DNA from: Desmodus rotundus
Taxonomy: Eukaryota; Chordata; Mammalia; Chiroptera; Phyllostomidae
Direction: 5' to 3'
Length of the DNA stretch: 64,000 nt
Assembly: GCF_022682495.2 (NCBI RefSeq)
Contig: NC_071388.1
Coordinates: forward strand, 175,613,622 to 175,677,621
Shown: piece after piece, positions 23,939 through 35,130 of the stretch
How the letters are laid out: each line of letters starts with the position of its first letter
Position numbering within the stretch: position 1 is the stretch's first letter
Program-made: the position numbers and the translations under genes
The notes under the pieces: model-generated
Told to the model about the DNA's origin: nothing
What the model saw: only the letters and a program-made list of their open reading frames with translations
The model's database searches: none

Positions 23939-24539
23939 AGAAGTAACACTAATTTTACATTATTTATCATGTACACACTTTTTTGGAGCACTGTCCCTTC
24001 TCTTTATTTTAGTATTTCTTAAACCTCCTTCAAATAGAATGTGAAAACAGGTTATAAACTCCCAGGGCACACAGTTTGATTTGTTTTGCTTATGTTATTA
24101 TCTTTTAAAAAGTTATATAACAATGATGTTCAAAACCAAATTCCATAGGCAGCTGTTTGTTTGCAGGCATCTAGAAAGAGGAAGAATTTTTATTTACTTT
24201 GAAATACCTCAACAATTAGGATAAGTGCTATAAAAAATCAGAGTAAAAAAAAAAAATCCTGCCACAGTAAGCCACGGCAACATCTCAGGGTATTAGCACA
24301 TGAACAATATAGTTTTTGTTAATGAAAAATTAAAATTCACTATAGGTTTGTTGATTTCCGCAAGGAGTGATTCAGAGATACTGGAACTTTATAGCTCTGA
24401 TAACTTACTTTTTGAGAAAGAGGGAAAATATTCCATGTGGTATATCTTTTAAGGATAGTTGAGGAATGGTGTTACATCACTTTTAAATGTACCATTTAGA
24501 CATATCTAGATAAAAAGTTTGAAGTGTAGTCTTAACTTC
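23939..24539. other. no feature recognised
   Basis: AT-rich, no named repeat. Confidence 0.4.
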
Positions 24540-24990
24540 TGTTGCTTCACACACTTGGCTGCCTGTGGAGTTTCCTGAGTGAAATCTGAAACCAGCCTGC
24601 ATACTGGGAGAGCCGGGAGACACCCAAGAAAAAGAGAGACCACTCCAGAGTTGTAGGTGGCAGGTTTAATAGGCGAGGGGACTTAAATCTAAGGCTTGTC
24701 CTGGGTTACCTAAAGATGAGTGGTTTTCCACATCCGGCTTCTAAATCTTAAAAGTTTACTTAGAGGCCTTAACTGGGTTCAGTTACGTGTGCAGGGAGAC
24801 GTAGCTGGAATTAGTCATGTACCCAGTCCACACAGGCTCCTGGCCGCATTACTTTCTCAGGCTGTGTCCTTGCATGGCTTCCATCGCAGGCAAGCACAGC
24901 GGAGGAAGTGGGAAGACCCCCACCGCCTGGGTACAGCTGCGGTCAAACTGGCGGTCAAGTCTTCTCAATGGCCTTCCCAGCAACCTGTAT
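24540..24990 (-). mobile_element. LTR-like block (reverse), ERV1-type texture
   Basis: Read on the minus strand, a CTATTAAACCTGCCACC segment (possible ATTAAA signal) is followed by gtggtctctctttttcttgg and a cccggctctccc-type stretch, the usual arrangement of R and U5 in gamma-type LTRs. The part upstream of it (plus-strand right side) is GC-richer, like a U3. The plus-strand left edge begins TGTTGCTTCAC. No clear target duplication or matching second end was found, so the borders are tentative. The 98- and 91-codon plus-strand frames (24720-25016, 24817-25092) are antisense to it. Confidence 0.45.
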
Positions 24991-26479
24991 CTATACACAT
25001 ATATAAACTTGTATAAGCAATTTAATACAATGTTATTTGAAAATAACGTAAAACTTATTTTAAGCAGTAGCTTTCATATTTGTCATTTTTAGAAGCAGGA
25101 CATTATTTTTTCTATTGAACTATCAGGTGTTACTCCAACTTTGAATTAACATAACAGAAATATATAAAGCAGAATTTTTTAGTCACTCTTTAAATACATT
25201 GGATGTAGATGTATATATGTATGTATTCTGAAATAGTACCTAACAGTTATACATAATTTCTTAAAAGAAGATCTCACTTAGAAGAAATTAACTTTAAACA
25301 GGTAATATTAATTTAAGTAAATTTTTTCATACATAATTTCCATTATTTATTTTACTATATATTTTATCTACTTTTATATAATGTCCATGACCTTCATTGT
25401 ACCATAGTTATTTTCTAATACATTAAAGAATATTAAAGACCACATCTTTGGTTTAAAAAATGCTTACCTACATCTCTTGTCTTTGAATATTTGGTAAATG
25501 GATTTGAAGGTAAAAAGTCTTTCTGCAGACAAATGCCTGAAAATATTGATCTTATACTCATGGTATCCTTGCATAGTAGCTTTGGATATGAAAAAGAAAA
25601 TAATCCAGCTATGCCAGGAAGGAATTTAATATAGAGAATTGGATACTTCAAATCCTTGGCAGATAAAATCTAATAAAAGTACTAGTGTAGAATCTAAGTA
25701 TACTGAAATATAGAGTATATGTGTATAAAAGTATTTTATTACATAGAACAAGACCTCACCACCAAAATTAGTGATAAAATACATATAAAATAGAAATGCA
25801 AATATTAGAATAGCCAAAAGCAAAGTCAGCTATTTTACTGATAGTTTTCTATCTACTAGCTCCTGAGTTCCAAGTCTTACTGAAGATAGAAGCTTTTTTA
25901 GAAGCTTAAACAATAGCTGTCTCTCTTTCTCTGTTGAAGTGACTTCTCTTGGTTTTTCACAATTCGATTGAGAGTCTTTTTTCTATCACCAAGAAAACCC
26001 ACATTGTATTATTGAAAAGTGAAGCTGTAAGCAAGAGAAATCAGCCAACTTTGATCATTACCAATTATACTGTAAATTTTGTTACAACTATCATCTCCAT
26101 AATTATGGTATTCAGTGTGATGATTCAAATTTAATTGTGAACTTTACAAAATCCAGCATGCCAAGATTCTCTTGGATATATCCTTGATAGACTTAATTAA
26201 AAAATTATTTTGTGTTTTTATAAACTTGAATGATTAAGAAGTATGTAAAAAAAAAAAACTACCTTTATTAAACTTCCTTCGTTTTCTGTAGTGTTTTGAA
26301 ACACTTTCAGGAGGCATAATTATTTTGTGATACACCCAAGCTGTTACATATGTTAATAGTTTGTTTTTTATTGTTGATATATCAAAATTTGCATGTCTAT
26401 TACCTGTTGACAGACATGTGACTACTTTTAAAATTGGGTCCATTAAAAACTAAGTTTTGCTGCATATGCATAAGCAACA
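24991..26479. other. AT-rich stretch, nothing recognised
   Basis: Strongly AT-rich. Small open frames only; no repeat named. Confidence 0.4.
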
Positions 26480-27955
26480 TATTACAGAGGCATTTATTTC
26501 TTTTCTCTATGACTGGAATGATTAAATCATGTGTTTAGATATTGAAGAGGCTGACAAACTGTTTTCCAGTATTTGTATCATGTTGCATTTCCACTAGTAA
26601 TATATGAGAGTTCAAATTGTTCAATATCCTGGCCAACACTTCCTGTGGCCAGTCTTTTCATTTTAGACATTCAAATAGGTTGTTTCACAAGGCATCTTTC
26701 AGGTGTAAGTTTGTAATTATAATAATATTGAGCATTTTTTATGTGCTTAATGCCTTGCATGCATCTACTTTAGTGACATACTAGTTTGGAATGTTACCTG
26801 TCTTTATTGGATTTTTCTTTTTGTTTTTCCATCTTATTGCTGTTTTGAGACATTTTATATATTCTGAGTACAAGTCCTGTGTGGCAAATGTGAATTGAAA
26901 ATATGTGTTTTATACAGTCTCTGGACTGTCCTTTCATTCGTGTCAAACAAAGAACAGATAACTTTAATTTGTGTAAATTCAAATTTATATTTTTCTATTA
27001 AATACCGTTCTTTAAGTTTATATCTAAGACATCTTTCTTAACCCAAAGCCAAACAACATTTTTAAAATATTTTACTAGATTTATATATTTAAATTTTACA
27101 TCTAAGTCAAAGAACATTTCAAGTTAATTTTACATATGCAGTTATGGACAGAAGTCAATTTTTTGCATATGTATATTGAATTTATTGAGAAGAGTATCTT
27201 TTCTCCAGTGAATTGGCCTTACACCACTGTTGAAAATCAATTGAATATATATATATTCTCTTTCTGTGCTATCTTCTGCCCAGATTTTCTATCTTGATTC
27301 ATAGATTATTTTGATGATGAGCTTCACAATTAATCTTGAATTCAGAAATATTACATTTTTTAATCTTTTTGAATGTTGTTTTGACTATTCAAGGTTCTTT
27401 AAATTTTTAGATGAATTCTAGACCTAGACCTAATTTTCCAGTTTCTAAAAAGATCTAACTGGAATATGTCAAAATTAAAAGTCAATATTGGGAGAGTAGA
27501 CATCAAAAGATTTGAGTTTCCAATGCATAAAGACAAAAAAAATTTTCTCATTTGTTTAGGCATTTAATTTTTCTTAGTAATGTTCTATAGTTTTAAGGAC
27601 AGGGATTTTTATATAATTATTAGTTTTTACCCCTAATATTATAACTTACAATTTTTGATATATTATAAATGATGATATTGCTGCTACTTTTTAAATTCCA
27701 ATGTCCAATTATTGGTTTTTAATATTTTGAAATATAGTTGATTTTTGTATAATGAGCTTTCATTGTTTAAAGCACCTAAACTCATTTTTAAGTTTAGTGG
27801 CTTTTCTTATATATCCCATTAGATTTTCTTTGTAAAAGAAGCTGTTGTCCATAAAAAAAGATCATTTTTAATTTCTTCTTTAAAATCTATACTTTTTTAT
27901 TTACATTATTACATTCGCTAGACCAAGACAATATCAAGTAAAACTGGTAAAAATA
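26480..27955 (-). mobile_element. old L1, ORF2 reverse-transcriptase part (reverse)
   Basis: The plus strand shows the complement of L1 ORF2 in the expected order: gcatttccactagtaatat, ttccatcttattgctgttttgagacattttatatattctg, ctctggactgtcctttcatt, ttttgactattcaaggttctttaaa, aatgttctatagttttaagg and tagttgatttttgtataatgagc. Diverged, with many frameshifts. It is the lowest-coordinate member of a stack of reverse L1 pieces reaching 31.1 kb. Confidence 0.75.
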
Positions 27956-28256
27956 GAGTCTGTAGTTTACATTAGAGTTCACTTTGGTGTGGTACATTTT
28001 AAGGGGTTTGGACAAACGTTTAATCACATGTAACCACTATTATAGCATCTTATGCAGTAGTTTCACAGCCCTAAGAATCTTCTGTGTCCACCTACTCATC
28101 CCTTCCTCACAGATAATTGATGCAGACCACTAGCTTTTTACTGTTTCCATAGTTCTGCCTTTTTCAGAATGTCATATAGTTGAATTGCACAGTATATAAG
28201 CTTTTCAGATTATCTTCTTTCACTTAGTAATATGTATTTAAGTTTTCTCCATGTAT
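27956..28256 (-). mobile_element. second old L1, 3' UTR part (reverse)
   Basis: Complement of a typical old L1 3' UTR: gtagtttacattagagttcac, ggtttggacaaacgtttaat, ctttttactgtttccatagttctgcc, aatgtcatatagttgaattgcac and cttctttcacttagtaatatg. The same element appears to resume at about 29575 after later insertions. Confidence 0.75.
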
Positions 28257-28735
28257 TTTTTAAAAAACTGTTTTTATTAAATTTATTGTGGCTATATTGG
28301 ATAATAAAATTATTATATAGGTTTCAACTGAACATTTCTATTGCACATGATATGTATATTGCATTGTGTGCCCAAAAACCAAAATCAAATCATCTTATGT
28401 TATCATATATTTGGCCACTTTTACCCTCTTCTACCCCCCAACTCCTTCCCTCTGGTAACCATCATATTATGTCCTGTGTCTATGAATTTCACTTTTATAT
28501 TCACATATGAGCTAAGTTATATAGTTCTTAACATTTTTTGTCTGACTTATTTTGCATAGCATGATGTCTCAATATTGATCCATATTGAAACAAATGACAA
28601 CATTGCATCTTTTCTTATGGCTGAGGAGTGTTCCATTGTATACCCAGTCCTCTGTCAAAGGACACTGATTGTTTCCATGTCTTGGCCACCATGCATAATG
28701 CTGCAATGAGCATAGGGGTGCATATATCCATGGGT
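28257..28735 (-). mobile_element. younger L1 3' end (reverse) inserted in the old L1
   Basis: It opens with a T-rich run and TTTTTATTAAATTTATTGTGG, the reverse complement of a young L1 3' terminus. It then runs through accctcttctaccccccaac, TCTGGTAACCATCATATTAT, gtgtctatgaatttc and gtgttccattgtatac to gctgcaatgagcataggggtg. It breaks the old L1 at about 28256. Plus-strand frames here (28232-28510, 28341-28559, 28628-28876) are antisense L1 text. Confidence 0.8.
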
Positions 28736-29045
28736 CCCTCATTCATGTTCATTTACATTCCTTTCCCTTCTTTCCCACATTATTTCCCTCTCCCCTCCCC
28801 TCTGGTTACTGTCAGTTCATTGTCGATTTCAATGTCGCTGGCTATATTTTGCTTGCCAGTTTGTTTTGTTAATTAAGTTCTGCTTATAGGTGAGATCATG
28901 TGTATCTGTCTTTCACCACCTGGCTTACTTCACTTAGCATAATGCTCTCCAGATCCATCCATGCTGTTGCAAAGGGTAGGAGCTCCTTCTTTCTTTCTGC
29001 TGAATAGTACTCCATTGTAAAAATGTACCATAGTTTTTTATACCC
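28736..29045 (-). mobile_element. another L1 3'-region fragment (reverse)
   Basis: A second copy of the same L1 region follows head to tail: TCTGGTTACTGTCAGTTCAT, ttgcttgccagtttgttttg, cttcacttagcataatgctctcc, atgctgttgcaaagggtagg and tagtactccattgtaaaaatg. Because it repeats positions already covered by 28257-28735, it must be a separate insertion or a duplication. Confidence 0.8.
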
Positions 29046-29574
29046 TCATTTACCAATGGGTTCTTTTCTTTCATGTTTCTCTCTGTTGTTTTTGTTTGGT
29101 GAGGAAGAAGCAAACTCTGGGAAGTACAGGGAAGGCAGCCAAGCACCAAGGCTATGTTTCTCTGTCTGGAATCCTGATTCCAGACAACTATGGCCACCCC
29201 TCTGTGCCGTGTCCCTGCCCAGGTCCCTGGGGTCTGCCACAGCTAGTACTGCCCACTCCCACAGGAATTTTCACGGAATCCCTTTGCTCCTTCTGGCTGA
29301 AGGGATTGCCAGCCACAACCTGATTCCTCCCCTCTGTGGGCCGAGCTTCACAGTGGGCTGTAGGGCTGTAGGGCAGCATCCGGGGCTCTTCTCACCTCTT
29401 TTCCATTATTGCTTCCTCAGTTTACTCCCACTTTCCTACCTATAGATGTTTCCATGCACAGACCTCTCAGACATATTTTTGCTTTGAGCAGGGGATCCTT
29501 TGTTGAATTATAGCTTCAAACTATAAAAACTTCAAGGGGAGAGACCAAGGGGGTCTCGCATGCTGCCATTCTTT
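29046..29574. other. GC-rich unresolved insert within the L1 stack
   Basis: About 530 bases, much GC-richer than the L1 text on both sides. Overlapping frames on both strands (140 codons on plus at 29023-29445; 87, 64 and 63 on minus) are not recognisable proteins. It contains TCTGGAATCC-TGA-TTCCAGA (29163-29184), a short near-perfect palindrome. It may be an LTR or other retroviral fragment; I cannot assign it. Confidence 0.35.
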
Positions 29575-29725
29575 TGACGTCATTCTCTCCACGTTTTTCA
29601 TGGCCTGATAATTCATTTTATTTTAGCATTTAATATTTCACTGTCTCAATGTAACACATTTCATCCATTTATGTTCTGAAAGACATCTTTGTTGCTTATA
29701 AGTTCTAGCAAGTATGAGTAAACTG
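29575..29725 (-). mobile_element. continuation of the second old L1 (reverse)
   Basis: ccacgtttttcatggcctga, taattcattttattttagc and atgttctgaaagacatctttg continue the L1 text where 28256 leaves off, up to the LTR-like insertion at 29726. Confidence 0.7.
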
Positions 29726-30137
29726 TGTTGACCTGTAACAAATAAACAGCCAGACATTTTTTCCTGCATAATGGATTTATTGGGGAGAAAATTGCAGTGG
29801 GATCTAATGGCAAATCACACTCAAGTCCAGAAAAGCAAAACAGAGGAACCCATTTTTATGGACTTGAGCAGGGTTGTTGTAAATGAAGAGTCCATTGGAG
29901 GAAATTGTTTCAAAGTACAGTGGCTTTTCTTTGGCTGAGCCGTTACTGGGCAAGAAGAAATTTTTTCTTCCTCCTACTGAGATAGTAATTTAGTATCACT
30001 TCCTGTCAGAGATGCCAGGTGTGTCTTTTCCTGGGAAGATCAGTAGTGTATATGGAGTGACACATGTGTGATAGTTCTCTTTTCTAGCTTCTAGACTCCA
30101 ATTTAAAAGAGGTTTCTGTTTGTTTATGTTCACAGCT
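29726..30137 (-). mobile_element. LTR-like insertion interrupting the old L1 (reverse)
   Basis: This block has no L1 similarity and interrupts an L1 sentence: L1 text ends near 29721 and resumes with ctactgtgaacatctatgtg at 30136. On the minus strand it contains a TATA-like CCATAAAAATGGG (complement near 29849-29861) and a downstream CCAATAAATCC (complement near 29773-29783), the order expected for a promoter and polyadenylation signal in an LTR. The plus-strand left edge begins TGTTGACC. Possible 5-base flanks are AACTG (29721-29725) and TACTG (30137-30141), imperfect and overlapping the edge, so the borders are approximate. Confidence 0.5.
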
Positions 30138-31125
30138 ACTGTGAACATCTATGTGCAGGTTTTCCTGTGGGCAAAAATATTTTACCTCCTGTGGATAAAT
30201 ACCAAGAAGCACAGTTCCTGTATACATGGTAAGTGTGTGTAGTTTTATAAGAAACTACCAAAGCATCTCCCAAGGTAGCTGTTCCATTTTACCTTACCAC
30301 TAACAATGAAGAAGAGTTCCACTTCCTCACCAACGTTTCTTTTTGTAAATCTTCTGGATTTGGTCCATTCTAATAGATGTGTAGTGGCATCTCATTGTTG
30401 TTTTAATTTGTATTTTCTTGATAACATATGATATGGAACATCTTTTTATATGCTTATTTGCCCTCTACATGTCTTCTTTGGTGAGTTGTCTGTTAACTTC
30501 TTTGGCCCATTATTAAATTGGGTTGTTTGTATTTTCATTGTAGAGTTTTAAGAGTTCTTTGCATGATTTGGATAACAGCCCTTTATCAGATGTGTCTTGG
30601 GCAATATTTTACTTCTGTTTTACTTACCTGCCTTCTCATTCTCTTGAAATTGTCTTTCACAGAGCAGAAACTTTTAATTTTAATTAAGTCCAGATAACCA
30701 ATTATTTATTTCATAGATTGTACCTTCAATGTGGTATCTAAAAAGTCGTCACAAAACCCAACATCATTTAGTTTTCTCTTATGATTTTTTCTAGAATTTT
30801 TATAGTTTGCACTTTACATTTAGGTCTATGTTCCATTTTGAAATAATATTTGTGAAGAGTAAAAAGTCTATGGCTAGACTCATTGTATTTGTCTGTGGAT
30901 ATCAAGTTCCAATCCTTTTTGTTGTTGAAATGATGGAATATTTCTCACTGATATTCTGTATCAGTTTAGGGAAGTTCCCTGTGTATCCCAAGTTTGCTGA
31001 GAGGTTTTTCTCAGGAATGGAATTTGGATTTTTAAAATGCCCATAACTGAAATGATCATAAGGCTTTTCAAATCTAGTCTGTTTTAATTGTGAATTATAT
31101 TGACTGATTTTAAATAAACTATTTC
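30138..31125 (-). mobile_element. continuation of the second old L1, ORF2 (reverse)
   Basis: The plus strand reads the complement of the last third of L1 ORF2: gtggataaataccaagaagc, ccattctaatagatgtgtagtgg, ctttggtgagttgtctgtta, aagagttctttgcatgatttgg, ctttatcagatgtgtcttggg, ttacatttaggtctatgttcc and aactgaaatgatcataagg. It is decayed by frameshifts; the 79-codon plus-strand frame (30807-31046) is antisense to L1. Confidence 0.85.
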
Positions 31126-31338
31126 AGAATTTTAAAAAAGAATTACAGAAAACCTATAAAGACAGTAGTGGGGAGAACTTGACACTGATTTATTTATTAC
31201 TCCTTCTTATTACAATTCCAAATGCTATCACATTAAGCAAAGCAGATATATTTAATTCAAATAGGTTTATTAGTTCTTTCAGTAAAACTGTAAGTTTCTC
31301 AGTTCATATCAGTCTTCAAACACTGTTGCCTTTCTCTC

Positions 31339-31434
31339 TCCTCCTCCTCCTCCTCCTCCTCCTCCTCCTCCTCCTCCTCCTCCTCCTCCTCCTTCTTCTT
31401 CTTCTTCTTCTTCTTCTTCTTCTTCTTCTTCTTC
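31339..31434. repeat. compound (CTC)n-(CTT)n microsatellite
   Basis: About 18 CTC units switch at about 31392 into about 14 CTT units, giving nearly 100 bases of pure pyrimidine on the plus strand. The poly-leucine end of a plus-strand frame (31179-31442) is just this repeat translated. Confidence 0.98.
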
Positions 31435-32340
31435 TGCAGTGAACTTCAAGAAACAAATCACTTGATTCTCAAACATTTGGTGGACTTGCTAAATGTTCTG
31501 ACTATACTGTTGGGTTGGCTACCATGATTCAGTATCATTCTGTGGGACTTGACAACCACTACATTTCCAGTGAGTGCCAGTTGTTACCTGCCCTAATGTT
31601 CTGACCATACATCCACATACATTGCCATATTTGGATGGCGATAAATTGCCATTTCTGCTTGCTATTAGGAGAAGTTTAGTTGACAGCAAAGAGTGTTTGT
31701 GAAATGGCCCCCAGATTCCAATACCACCTAACAAATCTTCAATCTATAGTCCAGAGTCCACATTTAATCTATCATCATATAAATGATTTTCTACTATTAC
31801 ATTAAGGGATGGTTTTCTCCAGTACCTTTTTTCCATGAATCAATTGAGTCTTCATTTTATCCTATAGAAATTTTTCAAAAGATTTGGTTTGTTGATGGTA
31901 AGTTAGTGATATTAAGAATATGTTTCTTGAATTCAAATGAACTAGGCTCAGTCTCTGCTATCTTGATCTACTAACTATAAATATGATTCAAAATTTTGAC
32001 TATCATTATTAATAAATTATTAATAAATTCCTCTTTTGGAAATATAATGTTTTAACAGTAATTTTCCAGAGTTAAAGAAATAAATAAAAATTATGTGCCT
32101 TATATAAATATTGTACACAAAGAAAAGACAAAAAACAACTATAACATTAATAATATAAAATAATATATGCTATTCTTTTATTAATAGCATATATTTAGTT
32201 TTATTTAGTTAGTTTTATTAATTTTATTAGACAGCAGATATGTCTCATGATTAGCATTTTCTCATTAATTATATAAAATGCAAAATGCTACTGAAGACTT
32301 CTGGTTATTTACCATATTTATTTTAATTATTAAAATTGTT
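31435..32340. other. AT-rich stretch, nothing recognised
   Basis: No named repeat or exon. A 71-codon minus-strand frame (31519-31734) has no recognisable features. Confidence 0.4.
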
Positions 32341-32570
32341 GCCCTGACTGGTGTGGCTCAGTTCATTGGGCATCATCCTGCCAAGTGAAAGGTCACTGGT
32401 TCAATACCTGGTGGGACTCAGCTCATGCCTGGGCTGCAGGTTCAATCCCTGGTCAGGGTGCATACCAGAAGCAACCGAAGAAAGTTTTTCTCTCACATCA
32501 ATGTTTCATGCCCGCTCTTTCTCCCTTCCTTCCCCTCTCTCTAAAAATAAATAAATAAAATCTTTTTTAA
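32341..32570 (+). mobile_element. VES-type SINE, variant with duplicated mid-section
   Basis: The head GCCCTGACTGGTGTGGCTCA is followed by two B-box-like motifs, GGTTCAATACCTGGTGGGA (from 32398) and GGTTCAATCCCTGGTCAGGG (from 32439), with GCTCATGCCTGGGCTGCA between. It then has tctctcacatcaatgtttca, a CT-rich run and an AAATAAATAAATAAAA tail. This is a different VES subtype from the copies at 4.9, 39.5 and 53.9 kb, which carry one B box. Confidence 0.9.
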
Positions 32571-32960
32571 AATGTATAGCTTTGCAATGCTTCCATATAA
32601 ACATGTAAAGGTGTTGGCTACTTTAAAGGTTTGTATTACCTGTTGGTATTTAACTTTTTCTTGCATGTTAAAGATGCAAAGCATATGTAAAGAAGATAGT
32701 AACACTAACAATATTTTATATGGGAGAGTATTTCACAAAATTTCCTTTACCACCAACCCCTCTGGTTACAGCAATGCAGTAGAAGGGAATGATCTCTATT
32801 GTTCAAGGATCTGAATTACCAACCATCAATTAACTTATGGTGTATCATTAAAAATAGTAAAAGTTGCCTGTCAAAAAATACATACAATTTTTAAATGTTA
32901 AAAATAACAAGATCTCAGATTTTATTTCTTAATATAATTTCCTCTTTTCTATTTTCTTGT

Positions 32961-33191
32961 TAAAAATATTCTATTTATTTTTAGAGAGAGGTAAAGGGAA
33001 GGAGAAAGAGAGGGAGAGAAACATCTATTGGCTGCCTCTCACATGCCTCCAACCAGGAACCTGGCCTGTAACCCAGGCATGTGCCCTCACCAGGAATCAA
33101 ATCAAAGGGTCGTTGGTTTGGCCCTTTGATTTGACCAATGACCCTTTGGTTTGTAGGACAATGCCCAACACACTAAGTCACACCAATAAGG
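32961..33191 (-). mobile_element. VES-type SINE (reverse) with an internal foldback
   Basis: The reverse copy begins with TATTTATTTTTAGAGAGAGG on the plus strand and ends with agtcacaccaataagg. The usual single GGGTC-type segment is replaced by an inverted duplication: CAAATCAAAGGG (33098-33109) against CCCTTTGATTTG (33122-33133), and CAAAGGGTCGTTGGT (33103-33117) against ACCAATGACCCTTTG (33134-33148, 14 of 15 paired). This inverted duplication is not seen in the other copies. Flanks are T-rich and only weakly duplicated. Confidence 0.88.
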
Positions 33192-33756
33192 CGCTTCTTT
33201 TTTATTTTCAACAGTAGATTTAATAAAATAAAATGCCAAATCCCATGCTACAATGATATTCTGTGTAACACAGAAAAGGAAAATAATTTCAATAGTATAA
33301 GTCATATAAATATTGACTTTCATGGCTATAATAACACAGGTAATTTTTTCTGAAGGGACAGATACACCTGAGTGACAAAATAAACTTAATGGAAAGCAAC
33401 TGACTATAAAAAGCTATTACTGAGGATATTTATGTGAAGAATAGAAATTAAATAAATTGTTGACATAACTATACAACTTAAATTTATTATTTTATTTTAT
33501 CAAATAATTGTCACATTGATAATGCTTATATGGAATTAACACATAATCACAAGATTATGTGATACAGATCATAACTACATCTAATTTATAGCGTAGTTAG
33601 GTAATCTACCCTGACCCCATTTCAGCTATATGTTTTTACAAAATATACAATGACTATCACATAAATGGTTGTTTGCTTCTGGACTGATTAATCAGAAAAG
33701 TGTGCGATATTTAATGTGAGCACTTGTGCATAGCAGGTAGGTTAAATATATCAAAT

Positions 33757-33945
33757 GCACATTGAACTATTCATTCACTGGAAAACATTTATTGAGAGCT
33801 TAGCAGTGTGCCAAACACCATTTAAAATAAGTAAAACAATAAATAAAACAGACATAGTCCCTGATCTCATTAATATTTCATTCAGGTCTATTAAGTTCAT
33901 TGGCATTCAAAGGAAAGAGGTAAATACTATTTCAAATAAAATATT
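33757..33945 (+). mobile_element. ancient interspersed repeat fragment (MIR/L2-age)
   Basis: attcattcactggaaaacatttattgagagc, then gtgccaaacaccattt and aaacagacatagtccctgatctcatt follow the common mammalian pattern 'caacaaatatttattgagcacc...gtgccaggcact...aaacagacaaaaatccctgcc'. The family name is uncertain. Confidence 0.5.
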
Positions 33946-34218
33946 TGGTTAAAAATTGAAAGTAAATTTTTCAGTTTTTTCTATTAAAATTAATTATAAT
34001 GTATTTTATATTTTCACAAGAGACTATTATCATTTTATTGTTTTAACATTATTATAAAGTTAATAGTAGATTGAAGGCTTTGAATCATCGCAATAATGTC
34101 ATAACTAAGAAGAGATTAGATCATGTTCAGGATAATTCTGCTGAATTTTCTACAATTTTGCAAAAAATAATAAGTGCATACTATCATTTGTTATTCAGAA
34201 TTTTTGTATAAGATGATT

Positions 34219-35130
34219 ATGTTGCTGGACATAAGCCAGAACCATGGTGGGTCTGCCAGACTGGTTTGGAAATAGTGTCTTGTGAAGCAGTGAAAAAGGA
34301 ATTTTAGGAGCTCCCACCTAGGAGGATTTGAGTAATAGTGGTGAGGTTTAATGGAAGGTCACGCAAGGCATAGATGCCCCTAAAAGGTCTGCTTCACTGC
34401 CTCATCCACAACCAGATGGCTCAGCTCCATCTGGCTGAAGAACAATTCCAGCTTCCTGGGCTGCAGGCCCACGCTTGTCCTTACCAAGCCCAGAAGGAGG
34501 ACCAGGGCCCAAAGAAGCTGTAGCATTTTCCCAGTATTGGCATCCAAAGCTCCAGTAGTCTAGCATAATGTCTGTCCCTGTCTGTGCCTGGCCCCACTGG
34601 CACTTCGCCACACTGCAGCCCAAGCCTGTGTAGCTGCTATGCAGAGAGAGTGTGAATGCCCGGGTTTTTGTTAAATGTCCATTCTATCTCCTTGGGTTTG
34701 GGAAGGGGTAACCTTTTTTATTCAAACTATCCCATCTTCTTCATAATCGTGATGGGCTTGTCCTGGGCCTTCCTACTATCCTTGGATCTTCTGGGGTTTT
34801 GTACCCGATCCAATCCTTTTCCCAGGCTAGATTCCTACTTTTTATGGTCACCATTCTGTCCCCTACAGTGCATACCTCATAGTAGTAAGAGCTTCCTTTG
34901 TGCCCTCGTTGTTTCTACTGCACATGTCGCCAGCAGAGGAGTTTTACCCTCACTGGTTCTCTATCCCCCCAGGAACCCGGACTCATGTGCTGGTTTTTCC
35001 TAGGATATTTAGAAAGCCAGTCTCTTTGTCTGCTTGAGGATTAAGTACCTTTGGTGGAGGATGTGACTATCCCCTGAGGTGTACAGGAATCTGCCCCTTC
35101 CTAGTTAATCAGCTTTAATGGCTAATTCCA
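34219..35130. other. GC-richer unresolved block, about 900 bases
   Basis: This block stands out from AT-rich DNA on both sides. Open frames occur on both strands (73 codons minus, 34402-34623; 115 codons plus, 34656-35003). The plus-strand frame looks hydrophobic near its start but has no motif I know. It could be an old LTR or a decayed retrogene; neither a poly(A) tail nor paired flanking repeats were seen. Confidence 0.35.

Noticed and set aside
29023..29445. 140-codon plus-strand frame and overlapping minus-strand frames
   Set aside because: Open on both strands at once in a GC-rich insert; a composition effect without recognisable motifs.
31179..31442. 87-codon frame ending in a run of leucines
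   Set aside because: The leucine run is the CTC/CTT microsatellite translated; there is no sign of a real protein.
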